Source: Marinomonas agarivorans
GTDB taxonomy: Bacteria > Pseudomonadota > Gammaproteobacteria > Pseudomonadales > Marinomonadaceae
Assembly (NCBI GenBank): GCA_002173415.2
Contig: NHNK02000004.1
Location: forward strand, 1 to 64,000
DNA: 64,000 nucleotides
Reading direction: 5' to 3'
Shown: piece after piece, positions 27,212-33,621 of the stretch
How positions within the stretch are numbered: position 1 is the stretch's first letter
Layout: every line of letters begins with the position of its first letter
Translations under genes and position numbers: made by a program
Notes under the pieces: model-generated
Told to the model about the DNA's origin: nothing
Databases searched by the model: none
What the model saw: the letters and a program-made list of their open reading frames with translations, nothing else

Positions 27212-27286
27212 GGTGGGTTATTTTCGGGCCAGCTTCGGCTGGACCGTTTCCTATGAGCGGTTGTGAGAAACTGAATTTAACCCACC
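27212..27286 (+). ncRNA. C4/CI-type antisense RNA (copy 2)
   Basis: The outer stem is perfect over 9 bp: GGTGGGTTA (27212-27220) with TAACCCACC (27278-27286). Inside, CCAGC-TTCG-GCTGG (27229-27242) forms a UUCG hairpin. ACCG (27243-27246) with CGGT (27258-27261) forms a second hairpin whose loop contains TCCTATGA. The free segment GTGAGAA follows at 27263-27269. The loop complements TCATAGGA at the antA1 ribosome-binding site (27329-27336); the free segment complements TTCTCAC at 27298-27304. This is the clearest of the three copies. The C4/CI relationship is recognised from structure and context. Confidence 0.8.
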
Positions 27287-27297
27287 ACCTATTAAGA

Positions 27298-27338
27298 TTC
27301 TCACCTTAATTTGTGGTTACACCTTACATCATAGGAGG
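27298..27338 (+). promoter_or_regulatory. seqC-type target and RBS of antA1
   Basis: TTCTCAC (27298-27304) and TCATAGGA (27329-27336) are complementary to the RNA at 27212-27286. The second box overlaps the Shine-Dalgarno AGGAGG (27333-27338), 6 bp before the ATG at 27345. Confidence 0.7.
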
Positions 27339-27344
27339 CCTTGG

Positions 27345-27968
27345 ATGGCTAATTTATCAAATTCTCTAGCAAAGTTACCCCGCATTTATGCATCTGATCA
27401 TTTTCAATACGCCGTTAGCGCAAAAGAGCTGTATCAGTTTTTGCTTCCCCTTCCGCCCAGTCCAACCTTAAAGCAAGCGCCTATGCCCTATGGGCGTTGG
27501 ATTGATCATAGAGTCATGTATTACGGCTTTGAGGCGGGTTACGATTTTGTTTTGCTGGAAGAGCAAGACACTCGTCGCTCTCCCGATTTTTCGTTGAGCC
27601 TCAACATGGCAAAAGAACTGGCGCGGCTGGAACGCACCGCCCAAGGGCGAGAAGCCCGTTATCACTTTATCAACTTTGAGCAGGAGTTAACCAAGCAGGA
27701 CCTGCGCAAAACTTACGGTGACAAACTGGATAAAAAAGTGAAGCAGCTTAATCAACTGGCTGAGTCCATTAGAGTGGGTGAAAACGTCATGGTTATTCCA
27801 ACCATCGACGTGATTAACCTGATCAAAGCCATTCGCCAATACCAAACTGTCGCTGACCTTTACCTCAAACCCGAGCACGATATTAACCCCTATTGGGTCA
27901 ATGAGGTGATCGAGCAGCTAAAGCAAAAAAGCGGTAAATTGCTGCTGGATGAGCAAGAAAATCAGTAA
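27345..27968 (+). CDS. AntA/AntB-type antirepressor family protein (antA1)
   Basis: A 207-residue protein. The N-terminal half is an AntA domain: VSAKELYQFL, RWIDHRVMYYGFEAGYDFVLL, LSLNMAKELARLERTAQGREARYHFINFEQEL. In phages P1/P7 such proteins inactivate a lytic repressor and are silenced by C4 RNA. The C-terminal about 85 residues (VKQLNQLAESIRVGENVMVIPTIDVIN onward) are shared with antA2 but are not a KilA-C or other antirepressor tail I know. No other phage genes surround it; it converges on a toxin/immunity module. Expression is predicted to be controlled by the leader RNA at 27212-27286. The target repressor is unknown. Confidence 0.78.
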   Translation: MANLSNSLAKLPRIYASDHFQYAVSAKELYQFLLPLPPSPTLKQAPMPYGRWIDHRVMYYGFEAGYDFVLLEEQDTRRSPDFSLSLNMAKELARLERTAQGREARYHFINFEQELTKQDLRKTYGDKLDKKVKQLNQLAESIRVGENVMVIPTIDVINLIKAIRQYQTVADLYLKPEHDINPYWVNEVIEQLKQKSGKLLLDEQENQ

Positions 27969-27983
27969 GTAAACCCAGCAATC

Positions 27984-28028
27984 AAACCACTGGCGTTGCC
28001 GGCATTGCGACAACCCCAGTGGTTTTTT
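27984..28028 (+). terminator. Terminator of antA1, start of repeat unit A
   Basis: AAACCACTGG (27984-27993) and CCAGTGGTTT (28016-28025) form a 10-bp stem with an imperfect inner hairpin, then a T run. The same sequence recurs at 32965-33007 and 33197-33240, always leading into the repeat described at 28035. Confidence 0.8.
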
Positions 28029-28034
28029 ATTTAC

Positions 28035-28157
28035 ATTGTTAAAGAGCGTTCTCTAATTTATCCGTGTTCCACTCAGTAATCGATTTTTCGCTACATATTC
28101 CCGAAATTTGGAACACGTTTAGCGATGTTTTATTTCTTTTAAACGTGTGGACGGGAC
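28035..28157. repeat. Island repeat, copy A
   Basis: A 123-bp unit starting ATTGTTAAAGAGCG and ending GTGTGGACGGGAC. It contains an internal inverted repeat (AACACGTTT with AAACGTGT). On the reverse strand it holds GCTCTTTAACAA, identical to the core of the rRNA-operon boxA. Related copies lie at 28197, 28437, 33016 and 33249. Confidence 0.8.
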
Positions 28158-28196
28158 ACGTTGCCGACATTGCGACAACCCAGTGGTTTTTAATTT

Positions 28197-28321
28197 GCGT
28201 TGTTAAAGAACTTTTTTGGTTTATCCGTGTTCCACACAGTAACCGACTTTTTACCACGAAATCCCGAAAAATCGATACACGTTTGGCGATGTTTTATTTC
28301 TTTTTAACGTGTGGACGGGAC
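28197..28321. repeat. Island repeat, copy B
   Basis: A full-length copy joined directly to copy A: the end of A (GGACGGGAC) runs into the second half of the terminator-like segment (28158-28192) that normally precedes the repeat. This suggests tandem recombination. The boxA-like core is altered to GTTCTTTAACAA on the reverse strand. Confidence 0.75.
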
Positions 28322-28331
28322 AATGAAGCAT

Positions 28332-28402
28332 GAGAGTTACCTCTTTTTTGTTTTGATTTAAAGATTTGACACCTTTATCAAAACGGGTAACTCTCTCTTT
28401 TT
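28332..28402 (-). terminator. Long hairpin between repeats B and C
   Basis: GAGAGTTACC (28332-28341) pairs with GGTAACTCTC (28386-28395). An inner stem (GTTTTGAT with ATCAAAAC) extends it. T-rich sequence follows on the plus strand and A-rich sequence precedes it, so it could stop transcription from either side. No gene is visible around it; it may be the remnant of an older module. Confidence 0.55.
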
Positions 28403-28436
28403 CAAGAAGATGTGTCAGATCTTGTCTGAACTAATA

Positions 28437-28558
28437 CAGTTAAAGAGCGTTCTCTAATTTATCCGCGTTCCACACAGTAATCGACTTTTCACTACGAAAC
28501 CCCCAAAAAAACGACACACGTTTGGCGATGTTTTATTTTTTTTTAACGTGTGAACGGG
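28437..28558. repeat. Island repeat, copy C
   Basis: A copy ending TTAACGTGTGAACGGGG. Its last about 25 bp form the 3' end of the reverse-strand CPCC gene, whose final residues (RSHVKKK) come from repeat sequence. Confidence 0.75.
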
Positions 28559-28796
28559 GTGCTTCTTCTGACAGAGCTTTACGAACAAAACTAATACTTT
28601 CGTTGTCAATGGCGCCGAAAGATAAAAAATTCTTTCTAGCTTGGTCAAGACTAACCTTGTTAGCTCCTCCCTCATAAGAAGGATCACGAAACTGAACCTC
28701 ATCATCTTCCCAATTACAAACTGGGCATATTTCAAAGGTACCGGGTGGTTCTTCATCAAAGGTAAGATAACCGCAACATGGACATGCAAAACTCAT
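28533..28796 (-). CDS. CPCC-family small protein, candidate immunity protein for toxin 2
   Basis: An 87-residue protein with CPCCGYLTF near the N-terminus and CPVCNWEDD at about residues 24-32, the two zinc-type cysteine pairs of the CPCC family, followed by GGANKVSLDQARKNF. It starts 13 bp after the stop of the shortened CdiA-like gene on the same strand, the usual place for a CdiI gene. Its last residues are encoded by island repeat C, so the original 3' end may have been replaced. CPCC proteins often sit in toxin loci; the immunity role is inferred from position. Confidence 0.7.
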   Translation of the reverse strand: MSFACPCCGYLTFDEEPPGTFEICPVCNWEDDEVQFRDPSYEGGANKVSLDQARKNFLSFGAIDNESISFVRKALSEEAPRSHVKKK

Positions 28797-28809
28797 ATTT
28801 ATAACCCCT

Positions 28810-31776
28810 CTACTGCTTATTCCAGTAATCTATTCCATCTTTTGGACGAAACATTGTTCGCGGAGAACCATCCTTACTAAGCACTCCAAATGTGTTTGTG
28901 CTGGGATTGTACCTAAGTGTATCTCCCCTGCTATTTATTTTTGTCAAAGTACCTTTAGGCGGGGTATGTAAAAACTTCTTTGTTGCTTCAACATATTGTT
29001 TAGCATTTTGAAGCTCTGGAAACTCATTTTTATGTTTCTTGAAATGTCCAAAAGCATTTTCAACAGATGATTTATTTTTTGTAAAAGTCCATATACTTGG
29101 ATCAACCAGCTTAGTAGAAACCTTCCCAGCCGTAACACCTTGCCCAATTAAAGGAAGCATAGCAATGCCATTTAAACCTGCTTCGCCATACTCGCCTCGT
29201 AGTAACGAAATCCCGACATTCGCACCATCGGCAACATTACCAATACCTGGTACCAATCCTGCGTAGCCTAGTGTTTCTTGTGTTTCATCAAGGTTTTCGA
29301 CAACGTGTTCTTTGGTGGCTTCGTATTGCTGTTCCCCTTGACCGATTAGGTAGTCATTCGAGTACAGCTTACTAAAGTCGAACATGTCCGCACTGTAATC
29401 CACATTCGCATCACCCACTTGATTGGCTGCATCTGTGCCTTGTTGGACGATGCTGGAGTTGCTGATGTTGTTGCCTTCGGTGTCCAGTCCGCCAGTGATG
29501 AGGCTGTTGAGTCGATCGGCGAATTGTTCCCCTGCGGCGTTTCTCAAGTCTTCCAAGGCAGCGTCTGAGCTGTCGAAGAAGATGCCGCCATCTTTGCCTT
29601 GATTGGCCAAGGCTTGCAGAGTTTCATGGGCGGTGGCCGCGATGATGTCTTGTTCGCTGGCACTCTGCCCTGCATCGATAAAGACGTTGCCATGCTGGCT
29701 GTTGCTCTCATCATTGACAACGGCACCTTTAACATCCTTTTCATCGTTATTGGCGAGCGAGTCACTTGTGGTCTTATCGCCATCGAACAAGTTGATTGTG
29801 GTGCCTTTGTCCAAGCCAAGGCGTTGGGCCAGAATCATGCCTACCGCTTGTTTGCCTTGAGCTTGCACGTCTGGATCATCACTGTTTAGAGCAGCCCGAA
29901 TGCCTGCCAGTTGGCCACTGCGTTCCAAGTCATTGCGTAACTCACTAAAAATCGCGTTGTTGCGGATGGCTTTGCCAAGTTCAGAGAGGCTGGCGTTCTC
30001 GCTTGAGAGCACGGTATCCACCGCTCTGGCGATGTCTTGCGCGTGCATGGCACCGGCTTTGACATCTCTGGCAATGTCTTCCCAACCCTCAGCACTCAAG
30101 ATGCGATTGTCGATGGTCACACTGGCGTTCAGCCCACCGCGTTGCATGTCTTTGGTGAGTTGTTGGGAGTTGGTGATGTCACGATTTAGATCATCGAACT
30201 GGCTGTCGTTGTCGATGCTTTCCCCACCAACTGCTATGTTGCCTGAACCAAGGGTGGCTTTGGTGATCTGCTCACGCTCATGGCCAGTAAAGCTGGCGCT
30301 GTAGGTGTTGGTGGCGTCATCCACTTTTTTGTCAGTCGAGGAAACGTTTTTCTTCTCCTCGCTTTTGTTAATGCCCGAGGTAGAGTAGCCAATGCTCATG
30401 TCTTTGGCGTTGTCGATATCGGTGATATTTTCGACGACTAGGTTGTCTGTGCTGAGGTTTAGGTTGCCATTGTCGTTGCCGTTTTCATCGATTGCAGCAA
30501 TCGTGGCGCCTGTGATCGTGGTGTCTTTGGCTTGGATGTTAACGTTTTCGCCTGTGAGCGTCGTTTGTTGATCGACCCAGTTACGTTCCGCTTCGCCCTT
30601 GCTCATGTTGACGCCATAACTGTCTGGCACGAAGCCCTCACTCCCAAACCCAATATGGCCGCCTGCGCTTTGGCTTTCACGGGAAGAAGTGTTTTGTAGG
30701 CTGGCGATCTCTAAGTTGTCGGTGTGGATTTGAATGTCATCCGCGTGAACATTCGCACCTTTTATGCTCAGGCTATCGCTGTTGCTGGCAATAGTACCCG
30801 CTGAGATTTGGCTGTTTGTATGGGTCTTGCTCTGGCTGGCGCTGTTGGCTTGATTGGCGTTCACGCCCACGCTCACCGAACCACTGTTAGTAACGCTCGC
30901 ATTGGCGCCGTGGCTAGAGCTTTCCGTGGTGGTGTGAGTGGTGTTTTGCCCTGCCAGAATCTGGGTATCTTGGGCATCCAGTTCTAACGTACCACTGACA
31001 TTCACGTCCGAGCCTTTTATGGTCAGATCGTCTTGGCTGGTCAGTGTGGCATTGCCGCCCACGCTAATTGAAGAGCCATTGGAGATCGATTCCGTGGTGC
31101 TGGTTTTGCTCTTATCCGTTTGCGTACTCACGCCCACACTGGCGTAAAAGCCCGTTCCCGCACTGGTGGCGGCGGTTTTGGCAGCGGCTTTTACCGTCGA
31201 GGCCAAGGCCACAGCGGCATTGACTCGATTCAGCTCCGCTGCCGCGATATTGGCCTTGTAGAAGTCCAGATCGCTTGCAGGGAGTTTGCCGTCTTTTACC
31301 AACTGCTTGGCGCTGTCATAATCCCGCTTCGCTTGGCGTACCGCCTTATCCGCTTGATTCAAGGCTCGCTCGGCGTGATGCACATCCGCGTAGGCGTTTT
31401 TCACTTCCAACGAGAAGGTCGTGGTTTTGGTGATCTCTTCTTCCGAGGTGACGATCACATCCTGACGATCGCCAATCGTCACATCGTCCGCCTTGATCGC
31501 AAGGTTGTCCTCCACCACCAGATCACTGGCCAGAATCGACACATCGTCATTGGCGTTAATAGTCAGGTTACCAGCAGACAAATTCGTACCTTGCCATGTG
31601 GTGGAGTCCGTAGTGTGGGTTTCGGTGTGATCGATGATGAAATTAGAAAAAATTTCGTTAGAGAGTTTGGCTTGAGCGGGCGTTGCAAAGCTGAAGAGTA
31701 AATTGATTAGAAACAGTCTGGCTAGAAACAGAACATGCCAAGAGGAAGAAGGAGAAATAGCAAAAAACCGCAACAT
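28810..31776 (-). CDS. Shortened CdiA/FhaB-like exoprotein with C-terminal toxin (copy 2)
   Basis: A 988-residue protein. Residues 1-46 are a hydrophobic leader (LFLARLFLINLLFSFATPAQA, cleavage likely after AQA) not found in the long copy. From IIDHTETHTTD onward it matches residues of the long CdiA-like protein almost exactly for about 520 residues, then diverges. It lacks the N-terminal TPS transport domain. The C-terminal region has a pre-toxin segment (GLVPGIGNVADGANVG) and a toxin-like tail (HKNEFPELQNAKQYVEA, GDTLRYNPSTNTFGV, KDGSPRTMFRP). The tail resembles small RNase-type tips of polymorphic toxins; that assignment is tentative. AAGGA 8 bp before the ATG supports translation. Confidence 0.75.
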   Translation of the reverse strand: MLRFFAISPSSSWHVLFLARLFLINLLFSFATPAQAKLSNEIFSNFIIDHTETHTTDSTTWQGTNLSAGNLTINANDDVSILASDLVVEDNLAIKADDVTIGDRQDVIVTSEEEITKTTTFSLEVKNAYADVHHAERALNQADKAVRQAKRDYDSAKQLVKDGKLPASDLDFYKANIAAAELNRVNAAVALASTVKAAAKTAATSAGTGFYASVGVSTQTDKSKTSTTESISNGSSISVGGNATLTSQDDLTIKGSDVNVSGTLELDAQDTQILAGQNTTHTTTESSSHGANASVTNSGSVSVGVNANQANSASQSKTHTNSQISAGTIASNSDSLSIKGANVHADDIQIHTDNLEIASLQNTSSRESQSAGGHIGFGSEGFVPDSYGVNMSKGEAERNWVDQQTTLTGENVNIQAKDTTITGATIAAIDENGNDNGNLNLSTDNLVVENITDIDNAKDMSIGYSTSGINKSEEKKNVSSTDKKVDDATNTYSASFTGHEREQITKATLGSGNIAVGGESIDNDSQFDDLNRDITNSQQLTKDMQRGGLNASVTIDNRILSAEGWEDIARDVKAGAMHAQDIARAVDTVLSSENASLSELGKAIRNNAIFSELRNDLERSGQLAGIRAALNSDDPDVQAQGKQAVGMILAQRLGLDKGTTINLFDGDKTTSDSLANNDEKDVKGAVVNDESNSQHGNVFIDAGQSASEQDIIAATAHETLQALANQGKDGGIFFDSSDAALEDLRNAAGEQFADRLNSLITGGLDTEGNNISNSSIVQQGTDAANQVGDANVDYSADMFDFSKLYSNDYLIGQGEQQYEATKEHVVENLDETQETLGYAGLVPGIGNVADGANVGISLLRGEYGEAGLNGIAMLPLIGQGVTAGKVSTKLVDPSIWTFTKNKSSVENAFGHFKKHKNEFPELQNAKQYVEATKKFLHTPPKGTLTKINSRGDTLRYNPSTNTFGVLSKDGSPRTMFRPKDGIDYWNKQ
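30076..31640. repeat. 1.5-kb near-identical duplication, copy in the short exoprotein
   Basis: This stretch matches about 34947-36559 in the long exoprotein. The alignment offset is constant (4919 bp) from 31640 down to about 30378 with few differences, then one length difference of about 50 bp. Such conservation over 1.5 kb points to recent duplication or gene conversion. Confidence 0.85.
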
Positions 31777-32045
31777 GAATAAATCCTTTTTTAAGCATAA
31801 AGCGCCATGAAATAGATGGTTTTCATTGTATGGAAACAGTTAAAATATAACAGTAGGGATTTTTTATGAGGTATTAGATTTTATGCCTTTGTTTACCTAG
31901 GTCGTTTCCCTAGTTTGCCATCTTGCAAAAACACGGTTAATAGGAAGGGGTGGAGTTTGCGAGGCGTGTAGTTTCCATCAAATGTTTCCAAGTTTGCCAA
32001 GGTGTCTGTAATCTATTGCCTACAAAATTTTGCGCGATTTCTTAC
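31777..32045. other. Divergent control region between short exoprotein and antA2 cassette
   Basis: No reading frame is supported. It should hold the reverse-strand promoter of the shortened exoprotein; I see A/T-rich sequence but no clear -35/-10 pair. The right side leads into the promoter at 32046. Confidence 0.4.
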
Positions 32046-32074
32046 TTGATCGTGTTTATGAGCTGATCTAGTAT
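32046..32074 (+). promoter_or_regulatory. Promoter of the antA2 RNA-immunity leader
   Basis: TTGATC (32046-32051) and TAGTAT (32069-32074) are 17 bp apart. The upstream ATTTCTTACTTGA is the same as at the antA1 promoter (27042). Confidence 0.65.
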
Positions 32075-32086
32075 TGGTCTTGAGGC

Positions 32087-32106
32087 TTCGAAACCTCTTT
32101 CCAAGC
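32087..32106 (+). promoter_or_regulatory. seqA-type box pair of cassette 3
   Basis: TTCGAAAC (32087-32094) and TTCCAAGC (32099-32106) are 8-base exact complements of GTTTCGAA (32241-32248) and GCTTGGAA (32231-32238) in the structured RNA. Order and spacing follow the other cassettes. Confidence 0.68.
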
Positions 32107-32113
32107 GGCTAAC

Positions 32114-32140
32114 TCCAACCCCGAAAGCGTTGGATTTTTT
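32114..32140 (+). terminator. Attenuator-like terminator in the antA2 leader
   Basis: TCCAAC (32114-32119) and GTTGGA (32129-32134) form a perfect 6-bp stem, followed by six T. It lies between seqA and the structured RNA. Confidence 0.75.
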
Positions 32141-32188
32141 GTGCCTGCTATTTTCATAATAGCCACAAATTCCTAAATAAGTCGGGAG

Positions 32189-32263
32189 GGTGGCAGTTAT
32201 ACAATACCTTCGGGAAAAGCTGTCCGCGATGCTTGGAATCGTTTCGAACCTCCTGACACCACC
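32189..32263 (+). ncRNA. C4/CI-type antisense RNA (copy 3)
   Basis: The outer stem is short (GGTGG 32189-32193 with CCACC 32259-32263), and the TTCG hairpin is weaker than in the other copies. The second hairpin, CGAT (32227-32230) with ATCG (32238-32241), holds GCTTGGA in its loop. The following segment contains TTTCGA (32242-32247). The segment CTTGGAAT (32232-32239) complements ATTCCAAG over the antA2 ribosome-binding site (32292-32299), and TTTCGA complements 32265-32270. Complementarity is kept although the fold has drifted, which suggests selection on pairing. Confidence 0.68.
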
Positions 32264-32264
32264 G

Positions 32265-32303
32265 TCGAAAGTGGTAACTAGAAAACGATAAATTCCAAGG
32301 AGG
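32265..32303 (+). promoter_or_regulatory. seqC-type target and RBS of antA2
   Basis: TCGAAA (32265-32270) and ATTCCAAG (32292-32299) complement the RNA at 32189-32263. The second overlaps the Shine-Dalgarno AAGGAGG (32297-32303), 6 bp before the ATG at 32310. Confidence 0.68.
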
Positions 32304-32309
32304 CCAATC

Positions 32310-32945
32310 ATGGCTACATATCAAAACGAACTTATGCATGTTTATGCATCCAAGCACTTCACCTATGCGGTTAACGCCAAAGAGCTACACGATTTTCTTT
32401 TTCCTCTCGAACAAAACGACACCCATTTTCAAGACTGGTTGACGGATCGAATCCGCCACTACGGGTTTGAGTGGAATCTGGACTTTGTTCTCTTGGCAGC
32501 AGAGGGAATTGAACAGGAGCAAGAGGCCGAACTTGATAGCACCCAGTTAGCGCAGGATGTAAGCCTTAGCCTCAATATGGCCAAAGAGCTGGCCCGAATT
32601 GAACGCACCGAACGGGGCCGCGATGCCCGCTATTATTTGCTGGAATGCGAATTTCAACTGGGGGATCGCTTCAATGAAAAAGACAGCCCAGAATCCTTTG
32701 ATAAAAAAATTAAGCAGCTAAATCAGTTGGCTCAGTCGATTAAAGTCGGTAAGGATGTGGCGATTATCCCCACAGTGGATTTAATCAACCTGATCAAAGC
32801 CATTCGGGAATACCAAAATCTTGCCTATCTCTATGCCACCCCAGAGGTTACCGAACAAGGCAAGCTCGATCCAGAATGGGTGGATGAAGTCATCCAAAAC
32901 GTAAAGCAACACACTGGTAAGCAACTGCTGGATGAAAGGTTGTAA
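32310..32945 (+). CDS. AntA/AntB-type antirepressor family protein (antA2)
   Basis: A 211-residue paralogue of antA1. AntA domain: VNAKELHDFLF, WLTDRIRHYGFEWNLDFVLL, VSLSLNMAKELARIERTERG, RDARYYLLECEFQL. The C-terminal part (IKQLNQLAQSIKVGKDVAIIPTVDL, LINLIKAIREYQ, EWVDEVIQNVKQ) matches antA1 closely. It converges on the immunity gene and long CdiA-like gene and shares the antA1 arrangement of leader RNA, antA, terminator and repeat. The insertion of about 10 residues near EGIEQEQEAELDS is specific to this copy. The target of the protein is unknown. Confidence 0.78.
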   Translation: MATYQNELMHVYASKHFTYAVNAKELHDFLFPLEQNDTHFQDWLTDRIRHYGFEWNLDFVLLAAEGIEQEQEAELDSTQLAQDVSLSLNMAKELARIERTERGRDARYYLLECEFQLGDRFNEKDSPESFDKKIKQLNQLAQSIKVGKDVAIIPTVDLINLIKAIREYQNLAYLYATPEVTEQGKLDPEWVDEVIQNVKQHTGKQLLDERL

Positions 32946-32964
32946 AACAGTTCGCCAAGCAGTA

Positions 32965-33007
32965 AAACCACTGGGGTGCCGACCTTGCGACAACCCCAGT
33001 GGTTTTT
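32965..33007 (+). terminator. Terminator of antA2, start of repeat unit D
   Basis: AAACCACTGG (32965-32974) with CCAGTGGTTT (32996-33005) and a T run. It is nearly the same as the antA1 terminator. Confidence 0.8.
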
Positions 33008-33015
33008 CATTTTGC

Positions 33016-33139
33016 ATTGTTAAAGAGCTTTTTTAAATTTATCTGTTTTCCATACAGTACTAGACATTTCACTACGAAATCCCAAAAAATCGATACACGT
33101 TTGACGACGTTTTATTTCTTTTTAACGTGTGGACGGGAC
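33016..33139. repeat. Island repeat, copy D
   Basis: A 124-bp copy downstream of antA2, slightly diverged (ATCTGTTTTCCATACAG in place of ATCCGTGTTCCACACAG). The reverse strand again carries GCTCTTTAACAA. Confidence 0.78.
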
Positions 33140-33196
33140 AATGAAAGGCTGTAACGCAGCAAAAAATTAAAAGTAAAAGCAGTTTGCCAAACAATA

Positions 33197-33296
33197 AAAC
33201 CACTGGCGTTGCCGACGTTGCGACAACCCCAGTGGTTTTTAATTTTGCATTGTTAAAGAGCGACGTTTTATTTTCTTTTTAACGTGTGGACGGGAC
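33197..33296. repeat. Island repeat, copy E (internally deleted) with its terminator
   Basis: Terminator-like AAACCACTGG...CCAGTGGTTT (33197-33240) is followed by a 48-bp version of the repeat (33249-33296) lacking about 75 bp from its middle. The end of the copy (CGTGTGGACGGGAC) encodes the last nine residues of the immunity-type gene on the reverse strand. Confidence 0.75.
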
Positions 33297-33621
33297 AATC
33301 ACAGCGAAAAATTTGTTCTGCTATATTTATAGTTTTTCTAAATAGACTAGGCATTTTATTATTTTCTACTAAATACTTTTCTAATGTAACGATCTCACAG
33401 TCGACAATTGTCTTTTCTGAATATTCAATATCAATAATGAAATTACCATTTACCATTAATGTAAAATACTCATCATTTTGACCAAAATGATGATGCAAAA
33501 CTAAAGTATCTATATCTGTATTAAGCTGACTAACTAAGAAATTTTTAATTTCTTTTGCCTGTATTGAATGAATCCAATATCTTGATTTTATTAGATTATC
33601 TTTGATTTCTTTTTCGTTCAT
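33268..33621 (-). CDS. Candidate CdiI immunity protein for toxin 1
   Basis: A 117-residue protein of no family I recognise. It starts at the stop of the long CdiA-like gene (1-bp overlap), the classical cdiA-cdiI arrangement. It has an N-terminal helix (MNEKEIKDNLIKSRYWIH), a central strand pair (YFTLMVNGNFIIDIEYSEKTIVD) and a helical end. The last residues (CPVHTLKRK) are read from island repeat E. It is A/T-richer than its neighbours, as is common for immunity genes. The role is inferred from position. Confidence 0.72.
   Translation of the reverse strand: MNEKEIKDNLIKSRYWIHSIQAKEIKNFLVSQLNTDIDTLVLHHHFGQNDEYFTLMVNGNFIIDIEYSEKTIVDCEIVTLEKYLVENNKMPSLFRKTINIAEQIFRCDCPVHTLKRK

Noticed and set aside
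28064-28333. A plus-strand frame of 89 residues after antA1
   Set aside because: It is made entirely of repeat copies A and B and has no ribosome-binding site or family resemblance.
28454-28789. A 111-residue reverse-strand reading frame overlapping the CPCC gene
   Set aside because: It is out of frame with the CPCC motifs and runs through the repeat; the CPCC frame has the recognisable domain and the better position after the toxin gene.
27042-32945. A complete prophage or P4-like satellite, suggested by antA and CI/C4-like RNAs
   Set aside because: No integrase, portal, capsid, primase or lysis genes and no att sites are visible; only the immunity-type cassettes are phage-like.
28035-33296. 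Possible integron attC sites or a CRISPR-like array, because of several similar repeats between small genes
   Set aside because: The units lack attC-type core sites in the right arrangement, there is no integrase, and the spacing is irregular with terminators and genes between. No regular short repeat-spacer pattern exists.
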